In this document: positions 1 through 8,146 of the stretch, one piece after another
Layout of the letters: every line of letters begins with the position of its first letter
Numbering within the stretch: the first letter of the stretch is position 1
Origin: Sphingomonas pokkalii
Lineage (GTDB): Bacteria > Pseudomonadota > Alphaproteobacteria > Sphingomonadales > Sphingomonadaceae
DNA: 64,000 bases
Assembly (NCBI RefSeq): GCF_003096275.1
Contig: NZ_QENQ01000001.1
Location: forward strand, 3,081,565 to 3,145,564
Direction: 5' to 3'
Program-made: the position numbers and the translations under genes
The notes under the pieces: generated by a model
What the model was told of the DNA's origin: nothing
Databases searched by the model: none
What the model saw: the letters and a program-made list of their open reading frames with translations, nothing else

Positions 1-66
1 TGCGGCCACCACGGAGGCGGCGGCTGCAGACAGCAACAAGTGCCGTGTAGGAAAACGACTCATCAT
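1..66 (-). CDS. Exported protein, N-terminus only (cut by window edge)
   Basis: Read on the minus strand, the first 66 bases open with two ATG codons (66 and 63) and stay open to the window edge. The 22 residues start MMSRFPTRH and continue with a hydrophobic LLLSAAAASVV stretch, which looks like a signal peptide. It is divergent from the TetR gene and shares the region holding two identical operators. By analogy with many TetR loci it could be the membrane-fusion protein of an RND efflux pump, but nothing visible here proves that. Confidence 0.55.
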   Translation of the reverse strand, partial: MMSRFPTRHLLLSAAAASVVAA

Positions 67-79
67 GGCCTGGAAAAAC

Positions 80-153
80 CGTACTAGTGGGTACGAGTTC
101 CAGATGGGATGCGGGTTCGCCCTTGTCAATAGAAAATCGTACCCTATAGTACG
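80..153. promoter_or_regulatory. Pair of TetR-type operators (CGTAC-N6-GTACG)
   Basis: Two 16-bp dyads, CGTAC-TAGTGG-GTACG at 80-95 and CGTAC-CCTATA-GTACG at 138-153, have identical arms and lie 58 bp centre to centre between the divergent exported protein and the TetR gene. Reversed, the first copy matches the second over 18 bp except for 2 central bases. The placement fits autoregulation plus control of the divergent gene. Which protein binds is inferred from position. Confidence 0.7.
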
Positions 154-156
154 GTT

Positions 157-798
157 ATGGAGATCGTTACCCCAAAGTGCATGGGCAAGCGCGAGGCTAG
201 GAAGCAGGATCGCCGTGCAGCGATCATCGCGATCGCCAAGCGGCATTTCATGGAGAATGGCTATGTCGCCGTATCCATGTCCGCCATCGCGGCGGAACTG
301 GGCGGTTCCAAAGGCACGCTGTGGAGCTATTTCGCGTCGAAGGAAGAGTTGTTCGATGCGTGCGTCGATGAAGTCACGCGCGAATATCGCGAGCAGGTCA
401 TGCACCTGCTGGTCCCGTCGGACAATCTTCAGGCGACATTGTGCGAATTCGTCCGCAGCCTGCTGCGCAAGGTGACCTCGAAGGATGCGACCCGGCTGCA
501 TCGGGTGATCCATGCGGAGGTGGAGCGTTCGCCGGAAATGGGCGCGATCTTCTTTCGTCGGGGGCCGCAGCGCACCCGCGAGATTGTGGCGGCGTATCTG
601 GAAGATGCGATGCGCAAGGGCCAGTTGCGTACCGCGGATCCGCTGCGAGCGGCTTTCGCGCTGACGAGCCTGACCATGGGATCGCATCAGCGGGCGATGC
701 TCGGCTATCAGTTCAGCGATGCCGAAATCGAAGAAGAGGCGGATTATATCGTCGACTTCTTCCTGCGTGCCTTTGCACCGGAGCCGGCGGCAGTCTAG
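157..798 (+). CDS. TetR/AcrR-family transcriptional regulator
   Basis: A 213-residue one-component repressor. The N-terminal helix-turn-helix lies at about residues 20-65, with the typical NGYVAVSMSAIAAELGGSKG and LWSYFASKEELF motifs. The C-terminal half is helical and would bind the effector and form the dimer. The start is uncertain: ATG 157 begins 3 bases after an operator arm, so no Shine-Dalgarno can precede it and the mRNA may be leaderless; ATG 181 (MGKREARKQ) is an alternative without a clear ribosome site. It probably represses itself and the divergent exported protein at base 66. The ligand is unknown. Confidence 0.88.
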   Translation: MEIVTPKCMGKREARKQDRRAAIIAIAKRHFMENGYVAVSMSAIAAELGGSKGTLWSYFASKEELFDACVDEVTREYREQVMHLLVPSDNLQATLCEFVRSLLRKVTSKDATRLHRVIHAEVERSPEMGAIFFRRGPQRTREIVAAYLEDAMRKGQLRTADPLRAAFALTSLTMGSHQRAMLGYQFSDAEIEEEADYIVDFFLRAFAPEPAAV

Positions 799-830
799 GC
801 TCTCCCAAGGGCAAGAGCGGAGGGGAAGAG

Positions 831-1334
831 GTGCCGGCATCCGATCAGAACCGCCGCTGCCCGTTGCGCAGGGCCGTCAGCGCCGCGCTGCCGTTGCTCC
901 TTGCGGGATGCCAATCGGCCACGCCCGAGTCGGCCCCGCCGTCGCTGGCCTATGCGGACCTGCCGGTACGCGGCAGCCTGGCCGACGCGAAGCGCGCCGG
1001 GTTCGTCACCTGCATCCAGATGGATGGGGCGCATCTCCGCTGCCGCCGCTCGGGCGTGATGCTGCTGGGCGAGGGGCCGTATGAGGCGGCGCTGGACCTG
1101 GCCGGCGGTGACGGCAGTGGCGGCTTCCGCCAGATCACGCTGTGGCACGATCGCGACCAGTCCGCAGTGCTGAAGGTCACCGACGCGCTGAAGAAACAGG
1201 GCTGGACCTATGAATATACCGGCGCGGGTGGGCGGGGGGATCAGATGATCCTGACCCGCAAGGGGGCGCCGATCCATTTCTCGATCGATCTCAGCTATTG
1301 GGGCAAAAGGCGCGTTCGCATCCTGCCGGAATAG
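831..1334 (+). CDS. Putative lipoprotein
   Basis: A 167-residue protein that probably starts at GTG 831, because a strong GGAGGGGAAGAG ribosome site ends just before it; the reading frame is open further upstream only because it shadows the TetR gene. The N-terminus has basic residues, a hydrophobic run and an LLLAGC lipobox with Cys at about residue 27, so it should be lipidated and anchored facing the periplasm. The mature part has no domain that I recognise. It lies 32 bp after the TetR gene and 1 base before the next gene's upstream region, so these could be co-transcribed. Function unknown. Confidence 0.7.
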   Translation: MPASDQNRRCPLRRAVSAALPLLLAGCQSATPESAPPSLAYADLPVRGSLADAKRAGFVTCIQMDGAHLRCRRSGVMLLGEGPYEAALDLAGGDGSGGFRQITLWHDRDQSAVLKVTDALKKQGWTYEYTGAGGRGDQMILTRKGAPIHFSIDLSYWGKRRVRILPE

Positions 1335-1362
1335 GGTGGCATCGCTGCGTTGGGAGGGGTTG

Positions 1363-1851
1363 ATGGCGTTTCGATGCGTGTTCGGGGCCTGGATCGGGGC
1401 CTGGGTTACGGCGGTTTTCCTGCCGAGCCTTCTCATCGCCTATTTGGGTATGTCTCCGGGCGCGGCAGCGATCGGGACGGGCTTCGATCGGCTGCCGGCC
1501 ACGGCCTGGAAGGTCGCCGACGATGTCGGGCCTGCCGCGAAGCTGATGGTCGGCGGCCTTCTGCTTTTCGGCCTTCTGCTGCTGGATCGGGTTTCGGGGC
1601 TGACCCGGACGAGGCGCTATCTGATCGGTGGGGCGATCGGGGTGGGTGCGGTCGCGGCCACCATCGCGTTCCTGCCGGAATCCCTTTCGCGCGGCTTTGC
1701 GATCGGGCTTACCGGGCACCGATTCGATGTGGCTGCCACCTCGATCTATCTGTTCGGCGGGGCGGTGGCGGGCCCGGTGTTCGAGACGGTAGTGGCGCGC
1801 TGCCGCAAGCGCCTCGCGGCCGGGCGCTCCCTTGCATCGCCGCGGTCCTAG
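1363..1851 (+). CDS. Small integral membrane protein, unknown function
   Basis: A 162-residue protein with about four hydrophobic segments (near residues 5-28, 60-76, 85-104 and 125-145) and a basic C-terminal tail. The start at ATG 1363 is chosen because TGGGAGGGG lies immediately upstream; a GTG at 1336 in the same frame would give an odd charged N-terminus and overlap the ribosome site. It closely follows the lipoprotein gene and probably shares its transcript. No family was recognised. A strong hairpin follows, shared with the convergent TonB receptor gene. Confidence 0.65.
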   Translation: MAFRCVFGAWIGAWVTAVFLPSLLIAYLGMSPGAAAIGTGFDRLPATAWKVADDVGPAAKLMVGGLLLFGLLLLDRVSGLTRTRRYLIGGAIGVGAVAATIAFLPESLSRGFAIGLTGHRFDVAATSIYLFGGAVAGPVFETVVARCRKRLAAGRSLASPRS

Positions 1852-1852
1852 A

Positions 1853-1911
1853 GCGTCTTCTGAAGAAGCATGTATGGTCGACGGATCGGAAAATGCGACG
1901 TCAGAAGACGC
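1853..1911. repeat. Inverted repeat, 11-bp perfect arms
   Basis: GCGTCTTCTGA at 1853-1863 is repeated exactly in inverse orientation at 1901-1911, with 37 bases between. It starts just after the membrane-protein stop codon. The GAGCGTCTTC core recurs in inverse orientation at 5210-5219, which suggests a small interspersed repeat rather than a one-off terminator. Confidence 0.6.
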
Positions 1912-1920
1912 GCCAGGGCA

Positions 1921-1950
1921 CTGCCGGGGCGTGGATCGGTGCCCCGGCAG
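1921..1950. terminator. Perfect hairpin between convergent genes
   Basis: CTGCCGGGGC and GCCCCGGCAG form a perfect 10-bp GC-rich stem around a 10-base loop, placed between the membrane-protein gene (+) and the TonB receptor gene (-). There is no clear U-tract on either side, so it is called a bidirectional terminator mainly from stem strength and position. Confidence 0.6.
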
Positions 1951-1964
1951 CACAGGCGGCCCGC

Positions 1965-4745
1965 TCAGAATTTGAAGCGTGCGCCCAGCGACATGAACCG
2001 ACCTTCGTCGCGCACGTCGCGTGAATAAAAGGCCGTCTGGCTGTAGTAGCGGTAGTTTTCATACGGTTGCGCGAGAATGTTGCTCATTTCGAAAGTGAGC
2101 GTCACGTTCTTGTTCCATTCGTACGAAGTCGAGAAATCGAGTCGCGAAACCGGCCGCGCCAACTCGCCCGCATATTGGCTCTCGTTGCTGTTGCGGCTGT
2201 AGCTGTTCACCCAGCCGCTGCGGCGATTATAGGAAAGCCGCACCGCCAGCGGGCCCTTTTCGTAGAAGCCTGCCAGGTTGTAGGTCCATTTCGACACGCC
2301 GGTCATCCGAACCATCGGGGCGCCGGTGCCCAGCGCGCGGGGAAGCGCGTTCTGTGCATCGAGATAGGTCAGATTGGCCTGAACCCCGAAGCCGGAAAGC
2401 CAGCCCGGGAGGAAATCGAAGAAGGTCTGTCCGGCCACCTCGACGCCCTGGATCTTCCCCTTGCCGGCATTTTCCGGCTGGGTGAGGCTGACCAGGCCGT
2501 AGTTCCCATATTGGATGTCGCGGGTGTAGGTGTTGATGAAGCCCTCCACGTCGCGACGGAAAACGGCCGCCGATGCCGAGCCGGCATTCCCGAAATAATA
2601 TTCCAGGCTGACGTCGTAATTGTCGGAGGTGAGCGGCTTCAGATCAGGGTTGCCGCTGTTCACAAAGGCGGCGCGGGTCTCGTTCGGGTTGCGCGTGGGA
2701 TTGACGATCGAGATGGTGCGCGTGGGATTGAGATCGCCGAACGACGGGCGGGTGAAGGTTCGCGTCGCACCGACGCGGAGCTGAAGCTTCGGCGTGATCT
2801 TCCACCGCGCCTGGAAGGTCGGCAGCACGTTCACATAATTCTGGCGGGTCGTCAGCGGTACCAGCGTCATCACGCCGTTGGCGTCTGTCTGCTGGAACGT
2901 ACCCGAATATTGGCCATCGGTGTTGACGATACGGATGCCGAGCGTGCCGTCGATCGGGGCGCCGGCGGGTTCAAGATCAAAGCGGCTCTGCGCATAGGCT
3001 GCATAGCTGTTTTCGCTGGCGTCGAAGCCGCTGCGCGGTGGAATCTGCGCCTCCGGCGTGCTCCAGTTGGCGACATCGCTCGCCCAGTCGAGCTTCTTCA
3101 TCGCCTCGTACGAAGCGAGGCGCAGCTTCTCGTAATTGTCGCGGATGCCGTTGCGGCTGGGGGTGAGCCAGTTGCGGAACGGCTGGTCGTTGCCGCGGAA
3201 ACCGTCGCTGACCACTTCGAGCGGGCCGACCGGGAGCGAGGCGAGCGGGATGCCCAACGGCGCGGTCCAGGCATAGCGATCGCCGGAGCGGGTGCGGGCG
3301 GTGTGGGTGGTGGCGCGCATCCCGAAATCGAGCCGCTTCACCACCGCCCAGTCGGTGTCGAGCTTTACGTCCAGCCGCCACTGGGTGCCGGCGCCTTCCG
3401 AACGGCCGCGGCTGTCATAGAAGCCGCGCCAGTTCCAGTTGGCGGGCTCCAGCGCCGCAAAGCCGGGCAGGGCGAAGGACACGCCGTTGTTGCGATCGAA
3501 GTCCACGTCGAGCGTGGGCGAGGTGCGGGTCTGTCCGTCGAGGCTGTAGGTCTTCCAGGTATAGACGCTTTTGGTCCAGGCACCCTCGCCGGTGATTTCG
3601 GCGCGGCCGGTGTTCCATTTGAAGCCGGTGGCGGCCTGATAGGTGTCGCCCTGGTCGTTCGTGGTCGATCGATAGGTTTCGCCCGGCTTGCCGCCGCTCT
3701 TGCTCAGGCGGGTGATCCGCGTCGGGTCCTTGGGGTCGAGCACGACGTTGCTGAAGGTGGCGCGCAGGCCCTCGTCGCTGCGATCGACCAGATTGCTGCC
3801 GAACCGGTCATTCGCGCTCTCGCCGCGATAGCCCTGCCACAGGCCTTCGACATACATTTCGAAATTCTCGGACGGGCGCCACTGGAAGGCGCTGTTCACC
3901 GATGGGCGCACGCGTTTGCCGCGGCTGTAATAGAGGCCGATTTCGTTCGGCACATGCACGTTGCCGCCGACGCCCGGCGTGGTCACCACCACGTCGTCGG
4001 CGGGGTCGGTGTTGCCGCGATCGATCGTGGTCACGTCGCTGTTGATGAAGCGCACGGCGTTGCGATAGCGCGTCTGCACCAGCGAATAGTTCACCAGCAG
4101 CCCGATCTCGCCGATGCCGGTGGTCCAGCGATCGCTCAGCATCAGGTTGTAGGTGGGGTCGATCTTCCTGGTCTGCTCGTTCCAGGCACCGCGGATGCTG
4201 CCGGCCAGCTCCAGCCCCTTGAAGTCGAACGGGCGGCGCGTGCGGACGTTGATGAGACCGGCCAGGCCCGGATCGACCAGATCCGCCGTCGCGGATTTAT
4301 AGACCTCGATCCCCGCCAGCGCGCCGGCCGGGAAATCCTGCAGATTGGCGCGGCGGTTCTCCACGGTGAACAGTTCGCGCCCGTTGAAGGTGGTCATCAC
4401 ATTGGGCAGGCCGCGGACCAGGATGCCATTGGCCTCGTCGTCGCTGCGCGTCACCTGCACGCCGGGCAGGCGGGCGAGGGCTTCGATCGCCTGATTGTCC
4501 GGCAATTTTCCAATGTCCTGCGCGACGATCGCATCCAGGATCGATTCCGAATTGCGCTTGAGCTGGCTTGCCGACTGGAGCGAGGCGCGCAGGCCGGTAA
4601 CGACGATCGCGGCATCGGGATCGCCTGCGGCGGCCGGCTCGGCGGTGCTTGCGGTTGTCGTCTGCGCAACGGCCGGCAGCGCGGCGAGCACCACCGCGAT
4701 GGTGCCGGCGAGCAGTGCCGTGCGGTGCAATTGCATGTTCTTCAT
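1965..4745 (-). CDS. TonB-dependent receptor (TonB-Xanth-Caul type)
   Basis: A 926-residue outer-membrane receptor for TonB-driven uptake of a substrate, probably a glycan fragment. Start ATG 4745 is preceded by GGGGAGA; the open frame extends further upstream without a ribosome site. Residues 1-28 are a signal peptide ending PAVAQ. The AIVVTG TonB box is near residue 48. The plug has the IGKLPDNQAIEALARLPGVQ motif seen in the Xanthomonas/Caulobacter group, and the barrel ends in the aromatic FKF. No hydrolase is adjacent, so the substrate cannot be inferred from neighbours. A 535-bp upstream region carries a candidate operator palindrome. Confidence 0.93.
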   Translation of the reverse strand: MKNMQLHRTALLAGTIAVVLAALPAVAQTTTASTAEPAAAGDPDAAIVVTGLRASLQSASQLKRNSESILDAIVAQDIGKLPDNQAIEALARLPGVQVTRSDDEANGILVRGLPNVMTTFNGRELFTVENRRANLQDFPAGALAGIEVYKSATADLVDPGLAGLINVRTRRPFDFKGLELAGSIRGAWNEQTRKIDPTYNLMLSDRWTTGIGEIGLLVNYSLVQTRYRNAVRFINSDVTTIDRGNTDPADDVVVTTPGVGGNVHVPNEIGLYYSRGKRVRPSVNSAFQWRPSENFEMYVEGLWQGYRGESANDRFGSNLVDRSDEGLRATFSNVVLDPKDPTRITRLSKSGGKPGETYRSTTNDQGDTYQAATGFKWNTGRAEITGEGAWTKSVYTWKTYSLDGQTRTSPTLDVDFDRNNGVSFALPGFAALEPANWNWRGFYDSRGRSEGAGTQWRLDVKLDTDWAVVKRLDFGMRATTHTARTRSGDRYAWTAPLGIPLASLPVGPLEVVSDGFRGNDQPFRNWLTPSRNGIRDNYEKLRLASYEAMKKLDWASDVANWSTPEAQIPPRSGFDASENSYAAYAQSRFDLEPAGAPIDGTLGIRIVNTDGQYSGTFQQTDANGVMTLVPLTTRQNYVNVLPTFQARWKITPKLQLRVGATRTFTRPSFGDLNPTRTISIVNPTRNPNETRAAFVNSGNPDLKPLTSDNYDVSLEYYFGNAGSASAAVFRRDVEGFINTYTRDIQYGNYGLVSLTQPENAGKGKIQGVEVAGQTFFDFLPGWLSGFGVQANLTYLDAQNALPRALGTGAPMVRMTGVSKWTYNLAGFYEKGPLAVRLSYNRRSGWVNSYSRNSNESQYAGELARPVSRLDFSTSYEWNKNVTLTFEMSNILAQPYENYRYYSQTAFYSRDVRDEGRFMSLGARFKF

Positions 4746-5068
4746 TGGAATCTCCCCTGTCATATGCCGGATTCGCTTTTGGAACCGATTGAAATCAAGC
4801 GCAGAACATCGTGGCGCGGATCGCGCATCTTGTGGCTGCGGTGTCGATTGCGCCTCTCGCGGCGCTGGGCCTGAAATGCCGAGAATCAGGTGGTTGGCGG
4901 TACGCTGTCTCCCCTCCGTGCGCGCTGGCGACGACGATGCTGCCCGGCTTGCGGGCGTTGGCACAGATCGTCGCTACGCGGATGCCGGCCGACGCGTTGT
5001 CCGCGTTCGACTGCATCTTTGCTCCATATGTGAAAGTAAACTTGCACAGAAGAAAGTTTATGTCCAGC

Positions 5069-5083
5069 ATGTTTGTCAGACAT
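5069..5083. promoter_or_regulatory. Operator-like palindrome upstream of the TonB receptor
   Basis: ATGTTTG-T-CAGACAT is a 15-bp dyad with 7-bp arms and one mismatch, about 325 bp upstream of the receptor start and inside the AT-rich part of the region. A wider pair, TATGTC (5059-5064) and GACATA (5079-5084), overlaps it. The symmetry fits a GntR- or LacI-type repressor site, but no cognate regulator gene is next to it. Confidence 0.35.
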
Positions 5084-5190
5084 ATCGATTGATCACCGAT
5101 TGTCCGCGCGCGAGTTTGCCGTGCCGACGGAGCCGTCACACGGGTTCGAGGAAACAGCGGTGGCAGGAACTGCGGGGCCGGGATCGACCT

Positions 5191-5219
5191 GAGCGTTTTC
5201 ACCTTGGGCGAAGACGCTC
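5191..5219. repeat. Inverted repeat with GAGCGTYTTC arms
   Basis: GAGCGTTTTC (5191-5200) pairs with GAAGACGCTC (5210-5219) with one G-T wobble. The right arm is the reverse complement of GAGCGTCTTC at 1851-1860, so it is probably another member of the same small repeat family. Confidence 0.5.
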
Positions 5220-5235
5220 TAAATTGTTGATTGCC

Positions 5236-5279
5236 GCATTTTCCGAGCCGTTGACCGTCCCCGGTCAACTTGAAAATGC
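5236..5279 (-). terminator. Two-part hairpin after the DoxX-like gene
   Basis: An inner stem TTGACCG / CGGTCAA (5251-5257, 5262-5268) lies inside an outer stem GCATTTTC / GAAAATGC (5236-5243, 5272-5279). On the minus strand it begins just after the stop of the DoxX-like gene, where the fumarase operon should terminate. Confidence 0.55.
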
Positions 5280-5280
5280 G

Positions 5281-5679
5281 CTAGCGGCGCGGCTGCCAGG
5301 GACCAGCGGCCCATAGTGCCCACCAGCAGAGCAGGGGCTGCGCAAATAGCCGGGGGACATGATAGACCCAGCCTAGCCCGGTGCCGGTGGAAAGATCCTG
5401 TACCGCATGTTGGACGTTCGCGGGGAAGACGCACAGCGCATAGAGCGCCAGCATCGCGCCCGCGAACTTCCGCAGCCGGACGGTGAACAGCCCGATCGCG
5501 CCGGCGATTTCGCAGGCGCCGGTGAGCGCGATCACCATTTCGGGATGGGGTACCCAGGCGGGCGTGATGCCCAGGAACGGGCGCGGCACCCACAGGTGCA
5601 GCACGCCCGCCAACAGGTACAGGCACGCCAGCAACACGCGACCATAAAGGCGCCACGGTCTCTCGGCTGGCGTACCCAT
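5281..5679 (-). CDS. DoxX-like small membrane protein
   Basis: A 132-residue membrane protein with four hydrophobic segments and the compact architecture of DoxX/DoxD-like proteins (LLACLYLLAGVLHLWVP, GACEIAGAIGLF, MLALYALCVFPANVQ, PLLCWWALWAAG). Such proteins are linked to quinone, thiol or redox functions, but few have a defined activity. The start at ATG 5679 is 4 bases after the fumarase stop codon, so translation is probably coupled and the two share one mRNA. The open frame continues into the fumarase gene but upstream residues are not membrane-like. A hairpin follows the stop codon. Confidence 0.75.
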   Translation of the reverse strand: MGTPAERPWRLYGRVLLACLYLLAGVLHLWVPRPFLGITPAWVPHPEMVIALTGACEIAGAIGLFTVRLRKFAGAMLALYALCVFPANVQHAVQDLSTGTGLGWVYHVPRLFAQPLLCWWALWAAGPWQPRR

Positions 5680-5683
5680 GGAC

Positions 5684-7207
5684 TTATGCCGACTGGAGCA
5701 GCCGCTCCTTGGCGATCTTCTCGCGCCACACCAGCGGGCCGGTGTGGTGGACGCTCTCGCCGGTCGCATCCACCGCGACGGTGACCGGCATGTCCTTCAC
5801 GTCGAACTCGTAGATCGCTTCCATGCCGAGATCGGCAAAGCCGACGACGCGGGCGTCCTTGATCGCGCGGGCGACGAGATAGGCCGCGCCGCCCACCGCC
5901 ATCAGATAGGCCGCCTTGTGGTTGCGGATCGCCTCGATCGCCACGGGCCCACGCTCCGCCTTGCCGACCATCGCGATCAGCCCGGTCTGGGCCAGCATCA
6001 TATCGGTGAACTTGTCCATGCGGGTCGCGGTGGTGGGGCCGGCCGGGCCGACCACCTCGTCGCGCACCGGATCGACCGGGCCGACATAATAGATCACCCG
6101 GCCCTTGAAATCGACGGGCAGTTCCTCGCCCTTGGCCAGCATGTCCTGGATGCGCTTGTGCGCGGCGTCGCGGCCGGTGAGCATCTTGCCGTTGAGCAGC
6201 AGCCGGTCGCCCGGCTTCCAGCTCGCCACCACTTCCGGAGTCAGCGTGTCGAGGTCGACGCGGATCGATTCCTTCGACGGCGCCCATTCCACCTTCGGCC
6301 ATTCGTCGAGGCTCGGCGGATCGAGATAGACCGGGCCGCTGCCGTCGAGGCTGAAATGCGCGTGGCGGGTGGCGGCGCAGTTGGGGATCATCGCGATCGG
6401 CTTGGACGCCGCGTGCGTCGGATAGTCGAGGATCTTCACGTCGAGGATCGTCGAGAGGCCGCCCAGGCCCTGCGCGCCGATGCCGAGCGCATTGACCTTG
6501 TCGAAGATCTCGATGCGAAGCCGCTCGATATCGTTCTGCGGGCCCCGCTTCTTGAGCTGGGCCATATCGATGTCCCCCATCAGGGACTGCTTGGCGAGCG
6601 TCACGGCCTTTTCGGCGGTGCCGCCGATGCCGATGCCGAGCATACCCGGCGGGCACCAGCCGGCGCCCATCTTCGGGACCATTTCGAGCACCCAGTCGAC
6701 GATCGAGTCGCTCGGGTTGAGCATCGCGAACTTCGACTTGTTCTCCGAGCCGCCGCCCTTGGCCGCCAGCTCGACATGGACATGGTCGCCGGGGACCATC
6801 TCGACGTTGAGCACGCAGGGCGTATTGTCCTTGGTGTTGACGCGGCTGAACGCCGGATCGCGCAGGATCGAGGCGCGCAGGCGGTTCTCCGGATGCAGGT
6901 AGGCGCGGCGGACGCCTTCATCGACCACGTCCTGCAGCGAGCGCTCGCTGTTGAGCACGCACTTCTGGCCCCATTTGATGAAGACCGTGACGATGCCGGT
7001 ATCCTGGCAGATCGGGCGATGCCCCTCCGCGCACATGCGGCTGTTGGTCAGGATCTGCGCGATGGCGTCCTTCGCGGCGGGGGACTGTTCGGCCTCATAG
7101 GCGTCGCCCAGCGCGCGGATGTAATCCATCGGGTGGTAATAGGAGATATACTGGAGCGCGTCGGCGACGCTCTCGATCAGATCGGCTTCCTGGATGAGGA
7201 CGGTCAT
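5684..7207 (-). CDS. fumA: Class I fumarate hydratase (iron-sulfur)
   Basis: A 507-residue cytosolic enzyme of the TCA cycle that interconverts fumarate and (S)-malate. It matches the single-chain class I (FumA/FumB) type: an N-terminal alpha domain fused to the beta domain. Three candidate [4Fe-4S] cysteines are visible, in PICQDTG (Cys67), GWCPPGMLGIG and NCAATRH. The C-terminal beta part has AGPTTATRMDKFTDMML and the GGAAYLVARAIK region. The length is typical. The ribosome site is weak. It is followed after 4 bases by the DoxX-like gene. Oxygen-sensitive class I fumarases often coexist with a class II enzyme, which is not in this window. Confidence 0.95.
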   Translation of the reverse strand: MTVLIQEADLIESVADALQYISYYHPMDYIRALGDAYEAEQSPAAKDAIAQILTNSRMCAEGHRPICQDTGIVTVFIKWGQKCVLNSERSLQDVVDEGVRRAYLHPENRLRASILRDPAFSRVNTKDNTPCVLNVEMVPGDHVHVELAAKGGGSENKSKFAMLNPSDSIVDWVLEMVPKMGAGWCPPGMLGIGIGGTAEKAVTLAKQSLMGDIDMAQLKKRGPQNDIERLRIEIFDKVNALGIGAQGLGGLSTILDVKILDYPTHAASKPIAMIPNCAATRHAHFSLDGSGPVYLDPPSLDEWPKVEWAPSKESIRVDLDTLTPEVVASWKPGDRLLLNGKMLTGRDAAHKRIQDMLAKGEELPVDFKGRVIYYVGPVDPVRDEVVGPAGPTTATRMDKFTDMMLAQTGLIAMVGKAERGPVAIEAIRNHKAAYLMAVGGAAYLVARAIKDARVVGFADLGMEAIYEFDVKDMPVTVAVDATGESVHHTGPLVWREKIAKERLLQSA

Positions 7208-7336
7208 GGATTGTGCCTGCGATGCTGTGTCGCCCAGGGCGGGCTCGAGGTTCCTGTATCGGCCAATGGCGCGCGGTGCCAGCGGTTGCGACCGATTGCC
7301 GCCCTGCGTTGCGTATCGGCAACGTTGGGCCTGCGC

Positions 7337-8146
7337 CTATTCCTCGTTGCCAAGACGATCGACCTGCACGTCCACCGCGAGTTCTTCATCGCCATGGCCG
7401 ATACGCCGGCCGGCAATGGCAGCAGCGCCATCGGCGTCGAGGCCCACCGCCACGCGGACATGGCCATCGCCGGGCGACATGCCGGTAACAGGATCGAAGC
7501 CGATCCAGCCGAGGCCGGCTACCCAGGCTTCGCACCAGCCATGCGGCGCGCATTGGGCCATGTGGTCCAGCCGGTATCCCGAGACATAGCGGGCCGGCGC
7601 ATCGAGCGTGCGGGCAGCCGCGACGAACATCTGCGCCAGATCCCGCGACGCCTGTGCCTTGCCGGCAAATGCCTCTGCCGCCGTGAGCCCGGTATCCGGC
7701 ACATCCGGTACGCAGCGGAAGCGCGCGTGCAGCGCCTGGTTGAGCCGGTGCAGCCGTTCGATCGGATCGCCTGTCCCGTCGCTCACATCCCGCGCAAAGG
7801 CGGCCAGTTCCGGGCTGGCAGCGGTACGGGCCGTGGTGCGCAGGAACAGGGCAGGGGGCAGCGGCTCGGCTGCGCCGCGTACCACCCCGGCATTGTCGGT
7901 GGTCAGCACCTCGCCGGTGACCGCGATCTCGATCGCCTCGATCGGCCCTTCGGCGTAGAGCATGGTCACGGCATTGCCGTATCCGTCCACCGCATCGCGC
8001 AGCCGCGCATCGCAATCGACGCCGACCATCCAGCTCACCACCGTCTGGTGCTGGGTGTCGCAGGGGGTCAGCCGCAGCATCTGGACGATCCGCGCCTGAG
8101 GCTGGGTGAAGCGATAGACCGAGCGGTGTTCGACGGCGATGCGCAT
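7337..8146 (-). CDS. Transglutaminase-like protein with Ser at the catalytic Cys position
   Basis: A 269-residue cytosolic-looking protein (no signal peptide). The N-terminal beta domain (EHRSVYRFTQPQARIVQMLR) is typical of bacterial transglutaminase-like proteins encoded with alpha-E and ATP-grasp genes. The core aligns well: PARYVSGY, HGWCEAWVAGLGWIGFDP with the His and Asp, and VRVAVGLD. The usual GVCQD cysteine motif reads QASRD, so the nucleophile position is Ser167 (codon TCG, 7646-7648). Either this is a non-enzymatic homologue or it uses Ser. Its start overlaps the alpha-E stop codon by one base, so they are translationally coupled. Confidence 0.88.
   Translation of the reverse strand: MRIAVEHRSVYRFTQPQARIVQMLRLTPCDTQHQTVVSWMVGVDCDARLRDAVDGYGNAVTMLYAEGPIEAIEIAVTGEVLTTDNAGVVRGAAEPLPPALFLRTTARTAASPELAAFARDVSDGTGDPIERLHRLNQALHARFRCVPDVPDTGLTAAEAFAGKAQASRDLAQMFVAAARTLDAPARYVSGYRLDHMAQCAPHGWCEAWVAGLGWIGFDPVTGMSPGDGHVRVAVGLDADGAAAIAGRRIGHGDEELAVDVQVDRLGNEE

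Larger units (their letters stand above)
4746..5280. other. Gene-free interval upstream of the TonB receptor
   Basis: 535 bp between the TonB receptor start and the end of the DoxX-like gene. Overlapping open frames on both strands lack ribosome sites and family resemblance. It holds an operator-like palindrome (5069-5083) in a locally AT-richer stretch (about 5030-5095), which probably contains the receptor promoter, and two hairpins (5191-5219, 5236-5279). Confidence 0.6.

Noticed and set aside
2067..4874. A 935-residue open frame antisense to the TonB receptor
   Set aside because: High-GC third-position bias creates long antisense frames. It has no ribosome site and no family resemblance, while the opposite strand has a full receptor.
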